From NCBI GenBank assembly GCA_025041195.1, contig JAKCFM010000001.1, positions 1,302,001 to 1,366,000 on the forward strand: a DNA stretch of 64,000 nt, read 5' to 3'. The notes beneath the pieces are model-generated. The model worked only from the letters and a program-made list of their open reading frames with translations. It did no database searches and was not told the DNA's origin. This DNA is from Halobacteriales archaeon YIM A00013. Lineage in GTDB: Archaea > Halobacteriota > Halobacteria > Halobacteriales > Haloarculaceae. Shown here piece after piece: positions 35,459 through 44,532 of the stretch. The stretch's first letter is position 1. Each line of letters starts with the position of its first letter. The translations under genes were made by a program, and so were the position numbers.

Positions 35459-36078
35459 GTGACGAACGATTCGATAATCCGACCTTCTGCACGGTGGAGG
35501 ACGCCACTCGCAGCTGATGAGTTGACATCGAACGCTTCTGCGAGTTCGTTCAGGGTGATTTTCCGGGGACTCTCGTAGTAGCCCTGTTCGACCGCCGCGG
35601 TAACGAGTTCCTGTTGTCGGTCTGTGAGCATTGCAGTCGGTTCGTACGACTGTGTCAGTGATTCGATTTGGTAGGGAATGTCTGCAGCACGGAGCTCATC
35701 GCCAAATCGCGTGAGCTGGTCGTGGGGGGCCGTTATCTCGGTGATGAGCCAGCCATCCTGCAACTCGTACGGGAATCGAATGCGTGTCCCTGAAGACTTG
35801 ATCGCGTGATACGACTCTGGGACTGGAATCGCATACTGAATCAGGCGCAACTGTTCTTCGGAGTGGAGAACCTCGTGCGATTGCACAGTCTGCGATTCGT
35901 TGAAGCGTTGAACGATTGCCCCTGCGTTCGGTGACGTCACTTCGACGATCCCGAACAGCCCATCGTCCGTACAATGGCCCGTCTGTACCGAAAATTCCGC
36001 CGCTGGGAACGCAGCCGAAAGGGTGGCGAGCCAGCTTCCGGTAGCCGCCTGATTGAGTCGTATTTTCATCCGCGCCAT
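35455..36078 (-). CDS. HTH_10 (Bat-like) transcription regulator
   Basis: A 207-residue haloarchaeal regulator from ATG 36078 (MARMKIRLNQ). The C-terminal HTH_10 domain is clear: LTDRQQELVTAAVEQGYYES, then ITLNELAEAFDVNSSAASGV. The N-terminal sensing part has no recognised cofactor motif. It is divergent from the SDR and MFS genes 97 bp away and could control them. Confidence 0.85.
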   Translation of the reverse strand: MARMKIRLNQAATGSWLATLSAAFPAAEFSVQTGHCTDDGLFGIVEVTSPNAGAIVQRFNESQTVQSHEVLHSEEQLRLIQYAIPVPESYHAIKSSGTRIRFPYELQDGWLITEITAPHDQLTRFGDELRAADIPYQIESLTQSYEPTAMLTDRQQELVTAAVEQGYYESPRKITLNELAEAFDVNSSAASGVLHRAEGRIIESFVT

Positions 36079-36175
36079 ACGGTGATGGACGGGCCTGGTC
36101 GCCTTAGGGGTATGTAAACAGGTGAATATACTCATCCAGAAAGCTACGACCAACTGCCCACCATCTGCAACTGCA

Positions 36176-36979
36176 ATGGAACCAAACTTTGAAGGGAAGA
36201 ACCGGCAAGCAGGAACGTCGCAATCGCTGTCGTTCGACAACAGAACGGCCCTCGTTACTGGTGGGAGTTCGGGGATCGGCCGGGCAACCGCCATCGCGTT
36301 CGGGAACGCGGGTGCAAACGTCGTAGTAGCGGGTCGAACCAGAGCAACTGGCAACGAAACCGTCAGTCGAATCGAAGCGATTGGTGGGACGGCAACGTTC
36401 ATCGAAACCGATGTGACCAGTGAGCAAGCTGTCGAGCGGATGGTTGCAGAGACGATCGAAACCTATGGACGGCTTGATTACGCCATCAACGGCGCCGGGA
36501 ACGTCGGAAAACCGGGACCGCTCACTGATCGAACCGAGAGCGACTGGGAGTACACAATGAATGCGAATCTCAAAGGCGTGTGGCTGTCGATGAAACACGA
36601 GATTCCACATCTCAGAGAGAACAATGGTGCAATCGTAAACATCGCATCTGATTTCGGACACGTCGGATTCGAGGAGTTCTCGCTCTACGTCGCTGCCAAG
36701 CATGGGGTGATCGGTCTGACGCGCGCTGGGGCCCTTGAGTACGCTGAGGACAATATTCGGATCAACGCAGTGAGTCCCGGCGCAATCAACACGCCAATGA
36801 ATCGAGATCGACTCGGCAGCGCAGAAGCCGTCCAAAAAGCGTTCGGTCCAAGCCATCCCCTCGGGCGTGTTGGCACTCCAGAAGAAGTTGCTGATGCAAT
36901 CGTCTGGTTGGCGTCTGATAACGCCTCGTTCGTCACCGGCCACTCGCTCCTCGTAGATGGTGGATACACTGCGCAATAG
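36176..36979 (+). CDS. Short-chain dehydrogenase/reductase (SDR)
   Basis: A 267-residue classical SDR from ATG 36176 (MEPNFEGKNRQ). The nucleotide-binding motif is GGSSGIG (about residues 29-35), followed by GRTRATG and the NGAG motif (INGAGNVGK). The catalytic residues are the serine of NIASDFG and the YVAAK pair, so the active site is complete. The arginine after the second strand suggests NADP(H). The substrate is unknown. An MFS transporter follows 19 bp later, so the two probably act on one compound. Confidence 0.9.
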   Translation: MEPNFEGKNRQAGTSQSLSFDNRTALVTGGSSGIGRATAIAFGNAGANVVVAGRTRATGNETVSRIEAIGGTATFIETDVTSEQAVERMVAETIETYGRLDYAINGAGNVGKPGPLTDRTESDWEYTMNANLKGVWLSMKHEIPHLRENNGAIVNIASDFGHVGFEEFSLYVAAKHGVIGLTRAGALEYAEDNIRINAVSPGAINTPMNRDRLGSAEAVQKAFGPSHPLGRVGTPEEVADAIVWLASDNASFVTGHSLLVDGGYTAQ

Positions 36980-36998
36980 ATCGTATAACGTCGTAGAA

Positions 36999-38210
36999 AT
37001 GATAACTAGCCATCAAACCCGACTACTGATTGGGACGCTCCTTGTGGCAAGCATGTTGACGATCCTCGTTGACACCGCGATTTCGCCCGCACTGCCGGCA
37101 ATCGAACGCCACTACGCAGGCGTCGCGAATGCAGCCTTTTGGGTGAGAGTTCTGCTCGTTTTTCCCTCGCTGTTCGTTGCGCTCGGTGCACCGCTCATGG
37201 GTGTGATCACCGACCGTCTCGGTCGAATGCCGGTGTTACTCGTCAGTACAGCGCTGTACGGTGTTGCCGGTGGCGCAGGTTTCATCATTGAGTCACTGAC
37301 ACTCCTTTTCGTCTCGCGTGCACTCCTCGGAATCGGTGCTGCGGGGGTGTTCGTTGCAGTTACAACGCTCATCACGGATTACTTTCCGTCCGAACAACGC
37401 CGCGATACCGTCCTTGGCTGGCAGGGCGCAAGCATGACGTTCGGCGGAGCGGCCTTTTTCCTCTTTGGTGGCGCTCTGGCGGGTGTTGGCTGGCGGGTGC
37501 CGTTTCTCCTCTATCTTGGAGCACTCGGACTGCTGCCGTGTATTGTTGCTGTGGTGTACGAACCCGACGTTGCTCACGATGCTCCCAAAGCGGATGGGTC
37601 CATTCAACAGGTCCTCGATCGACTGCCGTATGGACAGCTCGCGCTGGTGTATTCGACAGCAGTGATAGGGATGGTCGTATTTTTCATGGTGCCGGTTGAG
37701 ATACCGTTCTATCTCACTGCGGTGGTGAATGCGGATGATCTCACCATCGCAGTTATCCTCGCCACACAGGCGCTTCTCGCAGCGATTGTTTCGACACAGT
37801 ATAGCCGTGTTCGCTCACGGATCGGTATCATTCCCATTGTCGGACTGCTGTTCGCATTCATGGGTGTTGGATTCAGTATCGTGAGTCTTGGTGAGACGCT
37901 GGTGGTTGTTCTGGTCGGAACGCTGGTAACTGGCGCTGGTGTTGGATTTCTCATCCCGAATCTAAACACCTGGATTGCCACCGCCGTTCCTGCTGGCGTG
38001 CGTGGTCGCGCCGTCGGTGGATTGACGAGTTTTCTCTTTCTCGGGCAGTTTCTGTCTCCATTTGTTAGCTCGCCTATCAGCACGTGGCTCTCCCTTCGAA
38101 TGACGTTCCGAATCGGTGGTGGACTATTGGTCGGCCTCAGCATTGTCATCGGTGTGTGCGCCTGGTATGGCAGTGGACCGAATCATTCTGATTCAACCAC
38201 CACCTCCTGA
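36999..38210 (+). CDS. MFS transporter
   Basis: A 403-residue, twelve-helix major-facilitator protein from ATG 36999 (MITSHQTRLLIGTLL). The helix-1 and loop-2/3 motifs (ISPALPAIERHYAG and GVITDRLGRMPVLLVS, containing DRLGR) are those of drug:proton antiporters. It belongs to a different subgroup from the two MFS_3-like paralogues in this window. It is cotranscribed with the SDR gene (19 bp apart). Confidence 0.9.
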   Translation: MITSHQTRLLIGTLLVASMLTILVDTAISPALPAIERHYAGVANAAFWVRVLLVFPSLFVALGAPLMGVITDRLGRMPVLLVSTALYGVAGGAGFIIESLTLLFVSRALLGIGAAGVFVAVTTLITDYFPSEQRRDTVLGWQGASMTFGGAAFFLFGGALAGVGWRVPFLLYLGALGLLPCIVAVVYEPDVAHDAPKADGSIQQVLDRLPYGQLALVYSTAVIGMVVFFMVPVEIPFYLTAVVNADDLTIAVILATQALLAAIVSTQYSRVRSRIGIIPIVGLLFAFMGVGFSIVSLGETLVVVLVGTLVTGAGVGFLIPNLNTWIATAVPAGVRGRAVGGLTSFLFLGQFLSPFVSSPISTWLSLRMTFRIGGGLLVGLSIVIGVCAWYGSGPNHSDSTTTS

Positions 38211-38348
38211 TCGCATCCACGGCTCGGTACCCGTCACTTCCACCGTTCGGACGTGCCGAGATATTTCGAGGCTACGATCCCTTTCTCTCGAAAATCTCGT
38301 TTGCAAAAAACCTATGCCGTCTGGTACTGAACGTCTGTGAACGATACT

Positions 38349-38744
38349 ATGACACTCTCCAGACGTCAATTCGTACTGACAAGCACTACACTCACTGGGG
38401 CAGTTTTTGGAGCCGGGTGTCAGTCGTTCGTGCAGCTGCATGCTGACGTGTTTTTGAGAAATAAGACCCAGACAGAGCAAACGATTTCGCTTACCATTCA
38501 CGATATGAGCGGAGATGAAGTATTCGAAAAAGAGATCAATCTCGAACCAACGGACGGGGGAGAACCACGGATACTCGGCAATCCTGTCGAACGGGATGCA
38601 GATTACACCGTCACTGCACGAACAGACAGCGGATTCAAAGCGACGTGGGATTGGACCGACGTTGAAGGGGAGCTTCGAATTACTATCCAAAACGGGGCGA
38701 TCGAACATTCTGCGGCGACGGGATCTGGAATGGGAACGGAGTGA
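38349..38744 (+). CDS. Tat-exported lipoprotein of unknown function
   Basis: A 131-residue protein starting at ATG 38349 (MTLSRRQFVLTSTTLTGAVF). The twin arginine followed by a GAGC lipobox marks a Tat-translocated lipoprotein with mature Cys23. The mature part looks like a small beta-sandwich (for example ADVFLRNKTQTEQTISLTIH), a common haloarchaeal fold of unknown role. An upstream GTG (38337) could add four residues. Confidence 0.8.
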   Translation: MTLSRRQFVLTSTTLTGAVFGAGCQSFVQLHADVFLRNKTQTEQTISLTIHDMSGDEVFEKEINLEPTDGGEPRILGNPVERDADYTVTARTDSGFKATWDWTDVEGELRITIQNGAIEHSAATGSGMGTE

Positions 38745-38943
38745 ATTGTATATACTCTATCAATATATTCCATCTGTCGTATGGTATTGCCTTATTGAGA
38801 ACATTCTGATTCCACTCTGGGAATAACTAACAGTGATCCGTAAAATGATGAGAGTCACTGATGTCACAATTACCATTCCAGATATGTCGGGGAAACGGGT
38901 TGATTTGATATTCCCCTAATCGTTCAAATCCTCACTATAGTTC
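38745..38943. other. AT-rich gap after the lipoprotein gene
   Basis: No gene seen. This is where composition changes from that of the chromosome to the AT-rich reverse-transcriptase island, so it marks the island's left boundary. Confidence 0.5.
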
Positions 38944-40674
38944 TCATAGATTTTCTTGTGCATCCATATTACCAACTTTAATTGCCATATCAACTAGTCT
39001 ATAATTGCCACTAATATTATTATAGAAACTCTTCCGTCTACCTAATTCATATTGACGCAATCCATACACAATAACTCCCTTAGTGAGTTCTCGTTCTGTC
39101 TCACCGTAGAGTGCTTCAATGCGCTCCCAGTCTGAATAATCACCATGTTCAGAAAGTATGGAAATAGCATACTCTCGGGTTTCGATAAGATCACTCCATC
39201 CGTCTAGTACCTGTCGTGCACAGTGAATAACTTCCATTGAGTCAAATCTCTGCTCATAAAACCAGCGAAGAACCAAGAAGTTATGATAGTTATACCTAAG
39301 TTCTTTATTTGCAACTATTAATGCCAATCTTGTTGCAACCTCATCTGCATTTGAAAGGTGACGGAAATAATTATACAGGATTCGTCGAACATCGGGGTTT
39401 CCATCCTTAATGTACTTGATACAATACTCTACCGCGATAGGATCCTCTGCTTTTCCCAGTCGGTTGATTATATACCTGAATAGATGAGTATTCAATTGGC
39501 TGAATTCGTTGTCTTCGATGTAACGTGAATATGCTTCGTGTAAATAATCTCTCTGTTTATTAGTTATTTTATCATCTGAATCATCGTCATCCCCATCCTT
39601 GAGGTCTACCTCTTTCGGTGGGGGGCCTCCATCCCGCATGGGTTCTCCATATTCTACCACTTTACCCACTCCATAAGGAACCGTACTACCAACTACCGAA
39701 CGGGCGTGTTCTGCGGCAACTTCAGTGATAGAACTTTTCATAACTTCAATTTCATCTACCTTATCACACCTATTCTCTTTTTCATCTCCTATATCTTGCT
39801 TTATTTTCTCAAATGTTGATTCTGGCTCAGCATATGCTTGAAGAGCATCTATTGCTGGCATTATCTCTGTCTTTCCAGATTTCATATTTAGACCTCGAAT
39901 TCTGAACTCCCGTTCCAGAAGGTTTTGGGCCTCAATTGCTCCATCTCGGGAATCACAGAATACAACAAAGTCGTCATTATATCGGACATGATCGAACCCA
40001 TTATTTTTCAGCCTTTTATCTATACCATCCAAATAAATCTCAGCAAGTATGTCAGAGGGTCCATATCCTTGTGGAACCCCTCGTTTTCGTGGCGATGACC
40101 AGGGTCGAAGTAAATGCCTCATTTCGTTTCCAACATCTTGTCGACCAGTAAATTGCTTAAATAATGAGGTGACCCTTTCAATATCGATATTTTCATAAAA
40201 CCCAGATATATCCGTTTTTAGAACATATTCGCTATCTTCAGCAAGATCGATTTTCTTCTCCTGCATTGCAGTCCAATATGGTTTCTCAAATTCATCCCAC
40301 TGATTCGTATCCTCAATATCTTCTTGAAGAATATGTGAATATCGACATTTCCCTGCAGACCATTGAATTGATGAGCGCAGCTCATCAAAAACCTCCAAAA
40401 TTAGTGCGGAATATACGACCAAATCTTCGGGATGCAATACACTGGCTGGACGGAGATGATAGTTCCTCTTCGGTACATCGATTATTCTTGGTGGGCGTGG
40501 GTCATATTCGCCATTGGCTAGTGTATCTTTGAGTGTCTCAAGCCAGGGCTCTTTGTTCCGTTCTAAAACCTCTATGACATACGGACTGCTGATAAAAGAA
40601 TTCATGTAATGATTGTAATCTCGCTTCGTTTTCCGCCAGGCCAAAGATAAACTCAGATTCTCGGCAAAGTCCAT
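38944..40674 (-). CDS. Reverse transcriptase with C-terminal helical repeats (candidate defence RT)
   Basis: A 576-residue protein from ATG 40674 (MDFAENLSLSLAWRKTKR). The RT core is complete: a fingers block with IDVPKRNYHLRPASVLHPED (about 70-90), motif A LKTDISGFYENIDIE (about 151-165), motif B KRGVPQGYGPSDILAEI and motif C HVRYNDDFVVF (YNDD, about 226-236). An acidic linker (about residues 362-370) separates it from about 200 residues of helical, HEAT-like repeats. No maturase X domain, HNH nuclease or group II intron is present, and retron-specific motifs are not evident. The layout fits the unknown-group/defence-associated RTs (AbiA/AbiK/DRT-like). The gene is AT-rich, stands alone and lies next to tRNA-Ile. 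Confidence 0.85.
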   Translation of the reverse strand: MDFAENLSLSLAWRKTKRDYNHYMNSFISSPYVIEVLERNKEPWLETLKDTLANGEYDPRPPRIIDVPKRNYHLRPASVLHPEDLVVYSALILEVFDELRSSIQWSAGKCRYSHILQEDIEDTNQWDEFEKPYWTAMQEKKIDLAEDSEYVLKTDISGFYENIDIERVTSLFKQFTGRQDVGNEMRHLLRPWSSPRKRGVPQGYGPSDILAEIYLDGIDKRLKNNGFDHVRYNDDFVVFCDSRDGAIEAQNLLEREFRIRGLNMKSGKTEIMPAIDALQAYAEPESTFEKIKQDIGDEKENRCDKVDEIEVMKSSITEVAAEHARSVVGSTVPYGVGKVVEYGEPMRDGGPPPKEVDLKDGDDDDSDDKITNKQRDYLHEAYSRYIEDNEFSQLNTHLFRYIINRLGKAEDPIAVEYCIKYIKDGNPDVRRILYNYFRHLSNADEVATRLALIVANKELRYNYHNFLVLRWFYEQRFDSMEVIHCARQVLDGWSDLIETREYAISILSEHGDYSDWERIEALYGETERELTKGVIVYGLRQYELGRRKSFYNNISGNYRLVDMAIKVGNMDAQENL

Positions 40675-41559
40675 ACATACCAACCAGTTCCCATCACAAT
40701 GAAACTTCACCCTGATAGGTGTGTGGTTCGTCTTGCCTACTGCCCTTATTGCCAACTACATGTAATATGAGCTTCTTCCGTTTCTCTGTGAACTGAGGCA
40801 CTGCTCCACTGAACCATTCCAATCAGTCCGGGGGCTGACTTTCTTGGAATATAATATTAATTTCCATTAGATTCCATTCTTGATTATTGTCATATTATCC
40901 GACATTAATAAAGAACCAATACTAAATAATACCACTAATATTAATAAAAATTCATTCTGCCTATGAATATGGGTAATAACCTATCTCATTTCGCGTGGTG
41001 TATCTGTCATTGCCATTTATGACATAAATTCTGGAATATCTATGAATAGGATCTTTAATTTTTATTAATCAATCCAAGTTTGTTACTGTAGTGTTGTCTG
41101 AGATCTGCAGCCCTGCTGAGAAATATTGTCATAGTAACACCTGCGGTAGTGGATAGCCGCTCCCGATAACCTCGAAAGAGCGAGGGAACTCAATAAGGAG
41201 GCTGATGTGTTCCTTTCTATCTGTAACCATAAGAAACGCTGCCACACATGCTCGACCCCAGTTAACGCGGGGGACATCGGACCGTTCTCCGCCGTATTCA
41301 TAACAATCTGAAGAAGCCTCTACGTAGTGCTTTTCGTGAATTTGTGATGAGAGAAAAATTGCTACTATTCATTCGGAGCGAAGTCTGAGTTAGCCACTTA
41401 CCACTGCCAACAAACTAGTTATATGAGCCATAGTGTTTCAAATATGGAACGCTCTGGATACCACGACCTCGAATAGTTCAATTGAGCTCCCATCCAGAGA
41501 TACGGGAAGGATCGGTGAAAAGCAATTCTATCTCCCAATGTAGTCCACATCGTAAAACA
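40675..41559. other. Long AT-rich non-coding region between RT and tRNA-Ile
   Basis: Almost 900 bp without a convincing gene. Several TATA-like stretches on both strands are seen. A start-less minus-strand frame at 41129-41368 reads like protein (NWGRACVAAFLMVTDRKEHI, ending in GSGYPLPQVLL and a stop) but belongs to no family I know. The part nearest the RT start contains a hairpin (40817-40849). This is the expected place for the RT promoter and for an RT-associated RNA. Confidence 0.5.
40817..40849 (-). ncRNA. Hairpin upstream of the reverse transcriptase
   Basis: Outer arms TTCCAA/TTGGAA and inner TCAG/CTGA pair around a C-rich loop, with a 5-nt bulge, about 145 bp before the RT start codon on the same strand. 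Defence RTs and retrons often have an adjacent structured RNA as template, so this segment is a candidate part of one. The evidence is only local base pairing. Confidence 0.3.
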
Positions 41560-41633
41560 TGGGCCGACACGGATTTGAACCGCGGACCTCCCGGTTATCA
41601 GCCGAGCGCTCAACCTAACTGAGCTATCGGCCC
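41560..41633 (-). tRNA. tRNA-Ile (GAU anticodon)
   Basis: The minus strand reads GGGCCGATAGCTCAGTTAGG in the acceptor and D-arm, an anticodon loop CTGATAA (anticodon GAT), and a T-arm with GGTTCAAATCC, closing with CGGCCC plus the discriminator A. CCA is not encoded and there is no intron. Its 3' end points toward the RT island, a usual position for integration of mobile elements. Confidence 0.95.
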
Positions 41634-41716
41634 GTTGTACGCATTCTACTGTATTGCCCTGTATTGTTTAAGCGTTTCTTTTCGCTAGCCACATGGTCGT
41701 CAATCGCTCTCAATCG

Positions 41717-42205
41717 TTAATCGCTCCCATTGTCGCCTTCGACGGAGTAGTCGTCTTCGCCGAGATCGATCGTCGACCCATCGTTGCTGTTCGGAAAGCC
41801 ACCGGTGTACACCGATCCTGTAACAAAGCCACCGGATTTGCCGTCGAGATACGGCGTCACGACGAACCGCTTGAGGAGTTTGCGAACTGGATACCGCGTT
41901 GGCGGCAACGACAGCACCAGTCCGGTGAGATCGGTCACCAATCCCGGCGTCAGGAAAAACGCACCGGCACCGATCAGCAGCGCGCCATCAAGCAGCTCAT
42001 CATCAGGGACGCCACCAGAAGCCACCTTGCGGTTGATCCGCCGGAGCGTGTGTCTCCCTTCTGCCCGAACGAGCAACATTCCCAACAGCGCGGTCAGGAC
42101 GACGAGCAACACCGTCGCCACCTCTCCAATAACTGTCGACACAGCGAGCAACAGCAGTATATCCAGCAGGGGAATGAGCAACAGCAGCGCGATCAGCCGC
42201 TTCAT
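41717..42205 (-). CDS. fxsA: FxsA family membrane protein
   Basis: A 162-residue protein from ATG 42205 (MKRLIALLLLIPLLDILLLL). It has the FxsA pattern of three or four helices with GALLIGAGAFFLTPGLVTDL, where the G-A-F-L-L-x-P-G-x-x-T-D motif is diagnostic. The polar C-terminus is shorter than in bacteria. In bacteria FxsA sequesters the phage T7 exclusion factor PifA; in archaea the role is unknown. Confidence 0.9.
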   Translation of the reverse strand: MKRLIALLLLIPLLDILLLLAVSTVIGEVATVLLVVLTALLGMLLVRAEGRHTLRRINRKVASGGVPDDELLDGALLIGAGAFFLTPGLVTDLTGLVLSLPPTRYPVRKLLKRFVVTPYLDGKSGGFVTGSVYTGGFPNSNDGSTIDLGEDDYSVEGDNGSD

Positions 42206-42300
42206 GGCCCGAGCTATGCTGTCCGGACGCAAACGTGTTGCGCTCGACTGGCGGCCGTGCCGTCCGACGATTGATGGCACTGTGGTGGCAAACAAAATTC

Positions 42301-43185
42301 ATGACTGAAAGCTCACTCGTGATCTCCGAATCCACACCTGCAGAGGCGTTCGGAAAGCTCTCCCACCCAGTCCGGGTCGAAATCCTCCAGACGTTGGCCA
42401 CCTTGGAGACGCCGTGTTCGTTCGGTGAGCTGCGTAGCGCCAGTTCAATCGATGATCCAGGACAGTTCAACTACCACATTCGCACACTCGATGGAACGTT
42501 CGTGAACAACACCGACGAGGGCTATGCGCTCTCCGTGGCGGGCCATCGCCTCGTCGGTGCAGTCCGGTCGGGCGTCGCAACAGAACGATTCGAAGCCAAT
42601 CAGTTCTCACTCGGGGGGAGCTGTCACAGCTGCGATGGCACACTCGTCGCCTCATTCGACGATCGCACAATCGAGGTGGTCTGTGACGATTGCACCGCGG
42701 TACACACCGAAGCGTCGCTGCCACCGGGATCGCTTGTGGGGAGTTCTCCAGATTCGGTGGCGACGACGATCGATCGGTGGTGTAAACGAATGATGGCCGA
42801 CGCAGAACACGGCATCTGTCCGAACTGCAGCGACGATCTGAATCGACGTGTCGTCATTCCAGCAGACAAAGACGCGCCGGACTGGCTCACCGGCGACGAG
42901 CTCGAAGCCACCGTTTTGTACAACTGCGAACACTGCGGCGAGCGCTTCCAGTCCGTCCTACAGTATGCCCTCCTCACCCATCCCGCGGTGATCAGTACCT
43001 ACTACGAGGTCGGCATTGATCTACGAGACCGATTGAACTGGGAAATTCCAGGAATTGATCCCACGAGTGCCGACGTTGTCGCTACCGATCCGCTTGCTGT
43101 TGCAGTCCCGTTCACGATCAACGGAATACGATACCAATTCGTCGTGAACAGATCGCTCAAACTGCTCGAAACACGATCAGGCTGA
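42301..43185 (+). CDS. ArsR-like regulator with zinc-binding C-terminal half (paralogue)
   Basis: A 294-residue protein from ATG 42301 (MTESSLVISE), paralogous to 21196-22083. It has the same winged helix (AFGKLSHPVRVEILQTLA, then DDPGQFNYHIRTL) and cysteine pairs CHSCDG, CDDC, CPNC and CEHCGE. The MFS exporter 43277-44521 starts 91 bp downstream on the same strand, so regulator and pump are probably one unit. Confidence 0.83.
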   Translation: MTESSLVISESTPAEAFGKLSHPVRVEILQTLATLETPCSFGELRSASSIDDPGQFNYHIRTLDGTFVNNTDEGYALSVAGHRLVGAVRSGVATERFEANQFSLGGSCHSCDGTLVASFDDRTIEVVCDDCTAVHTEASLPPGSLVGSSPDSVATTIDRWCKRMMADAEHGICPNCSDDLNRRVVIPADKDAPDWLTGDELEATVLYNCEHCGERFQSVLQYALLTHPAVISTYYEVGIDLRDRLNWEIPGIDPTSADVVATDPLAVAVPFTINGIRYQFVVNRSLKLLETRSG

Positions 43186-43276
43186 ACGTAGGGTGATAGA
43201 AACGAAGTTCTACAACCAGCCCGACAGAAATATAATTCTACAAACATTTGATAGCCCGTGTCTCCCAGCCATAGCC

Positions 43277-44521
43277 ATGGAGTCGCTCGCGCAAAACAGA
43301 ACGTATCTGCGGTTGTTGTGTGGTCGAATCGTCACGAACGCTGGCGATAGCATCTACGCGATTGCTTCGATGTGGTTGGTGTACGAACTCAGTGGGTCGT
43401 CTATCTACACCGGGATTGCTGGCGCCGTTATGTTCGCAGCGCAGCCGTTGCAGGTGTTGCTGGGACCGTTGATCGATCGTGTGGCGGTCCGACGGCTCCT
43501 GGTCGGAACGCAGACAGTCCAGCTGGTTGGCGTGCTCGCGATTGTCGCTCTCTACCAGCACGAGCTGTTGACCGTCTGGCTGCTGATCGGCGTGATGGGC
43601 GCACTCGAACTGTGCAACCAGATCGTGTATCCGGCTCAGAGCGCCGTATTGCCACGGATCGTCGACGATTCGCAACTCGCACGTGCGAACGCCTGGTTTT
43701 CGATGAGCTATCAGGGCGTAGACGCGGTTTTCAATGCAGTGAGCGGTGGATTGATCGCACTCGTTGGTGGCACAATCCGCGTGTTTATGCTCGATTGCCT
43801 GACGTTCGTGATCGCCATCGTGGCCTTCTGGGGACTCTCGATTCAACCACAGGATCAGAACAGCTCCGAAAACGATGACGAACAGTATATCGAAGCGCTC
43901 ACCGCCGGTGTCACCTATCTTCGAGGCTCGCTGATTCCATGGCTATTGGGCCCGGCAGTGATCGCAAATTTTGCATTCGGCGTGGTTATTGTCACGCTCC
44001 CAGCATTTGGAGCGGCCAACGGCGGGGCGTGGGTCTATGGATTGCTGGGAGGTTCGATGGGAGCCGGGCGATTCGTCGGCACCATCATCGGGCCACGCCT
44101 CGAAACGATTCCGTACGGCGTGATTCGGATCGTTGGGGGTCTCCTTGGCTGTGCTGTGCTGGTGGTCGCCCTGCTGAGTTCGTCGGTGTGGTCGATTATC
44201 ATCGCGTTCGGATTGAGCACCGTACCGAGTGGCGCTGTAGGAGTGCTCGGTGCGACGCTGTTTCAGACAGGGATCGAAACCGACCGCCTCGGTCGGATCA
44301 TCGCCATTAGAAACGCCGCAAGCACGCTGTTGCTTCCCCTCGGAGCTGCGATCGGGGGCATGCTCGCAACGCAGCTTACGCCGGCGATCGGGCTAGTGGC
44401 GATGGCAGGCGCTAATCTGATAACGGCCGTGGTGTTTGGTCTGCATCCACGACTCAGGCGACTCCCAGCGGTCTACACCGTCGATGGGACGACGCTGGGT
44501 CTTGTCGACAAAACGGACTGA
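43277..44521 (+). CDS. MFS transporter (paralogue)
   Basis: A 414-residue twelve-helix exporter from ATG 43277 (MESLAQNRTYLRLLCGRIVT), closely similar in sequence and layout to 25383-26639. The LLGPLIDRVAVRRLL loop corresponds to FVGPLVDRWPLRSIL there. It follows its ArsR-like regulator on the same strand. Together they make one of two copies of a regulator/exporter module in this window. The substrate is unknown. Confidence 0.88.
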   Translation: MESLAQNRTYLRLLCGRIVTNAGDSIYAIASMWLVYELSGSSIYTGIAGAVMFAAQPLQVLLGPLIDRVAVRRLLVGTQTVQLVGVLAIVALYQHELLTVWLLIGVMGALELCNQIVYPAQSAVLPRIVDDSQLARANAWFSMSYQGVDAVFNAVSGGLIALVGGTIRVFMLDCLTFVIAIVAFWGLSIQPQDQNSSENDDEQYIEALTAGVTYLRGSLIPWLLGPAVIANFAFGVVIVTLPAFGAANGGAWVYGLLGGSMGAGRFVGTIIGPRLETIPYGVIRIVGGLLGCAVLVVALLSSSVWSIIIAFGLSTVPSGAVGVLGATLFQTGIETDRLGRIIAIRNAASTLLLPLGAAIGGMLATQLTPAIGLVAMAGANLITAVVFGLHPRLRRLPAVYTVDGTTLGLVDKTD

Positions 44522-44532
44522 GAAATCGGCCG

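Noticed and set aside
36104-36976. 290-codon minus-strand frame over the SDR gene
   Set aside because: Antisense to a complete SDR with all catalytic motifs; no coherent protein features.
38944-40674. RT as a group II intron or retron component
   Set aside because: No maturase X or endonuclease domain and no intron RNA domains were seen. The protein is much longer than retron RTs, and no msr/msd pair was identified.
41083-41301. 72-codon minus-strand frame upstream of the RT
   Set aside because: Another frame over the same bases reads more like protein (41129-41368); this one has no recognisable features.
38900-41633. Attachment-site duplication of tRNA-Ile flanking the RT island
   Set aside because: Only a 10-bp T-loop-like match (gttcaaatcc near 38925) was found, in the opposite orientation to the tRNA; not enough to call an att site.
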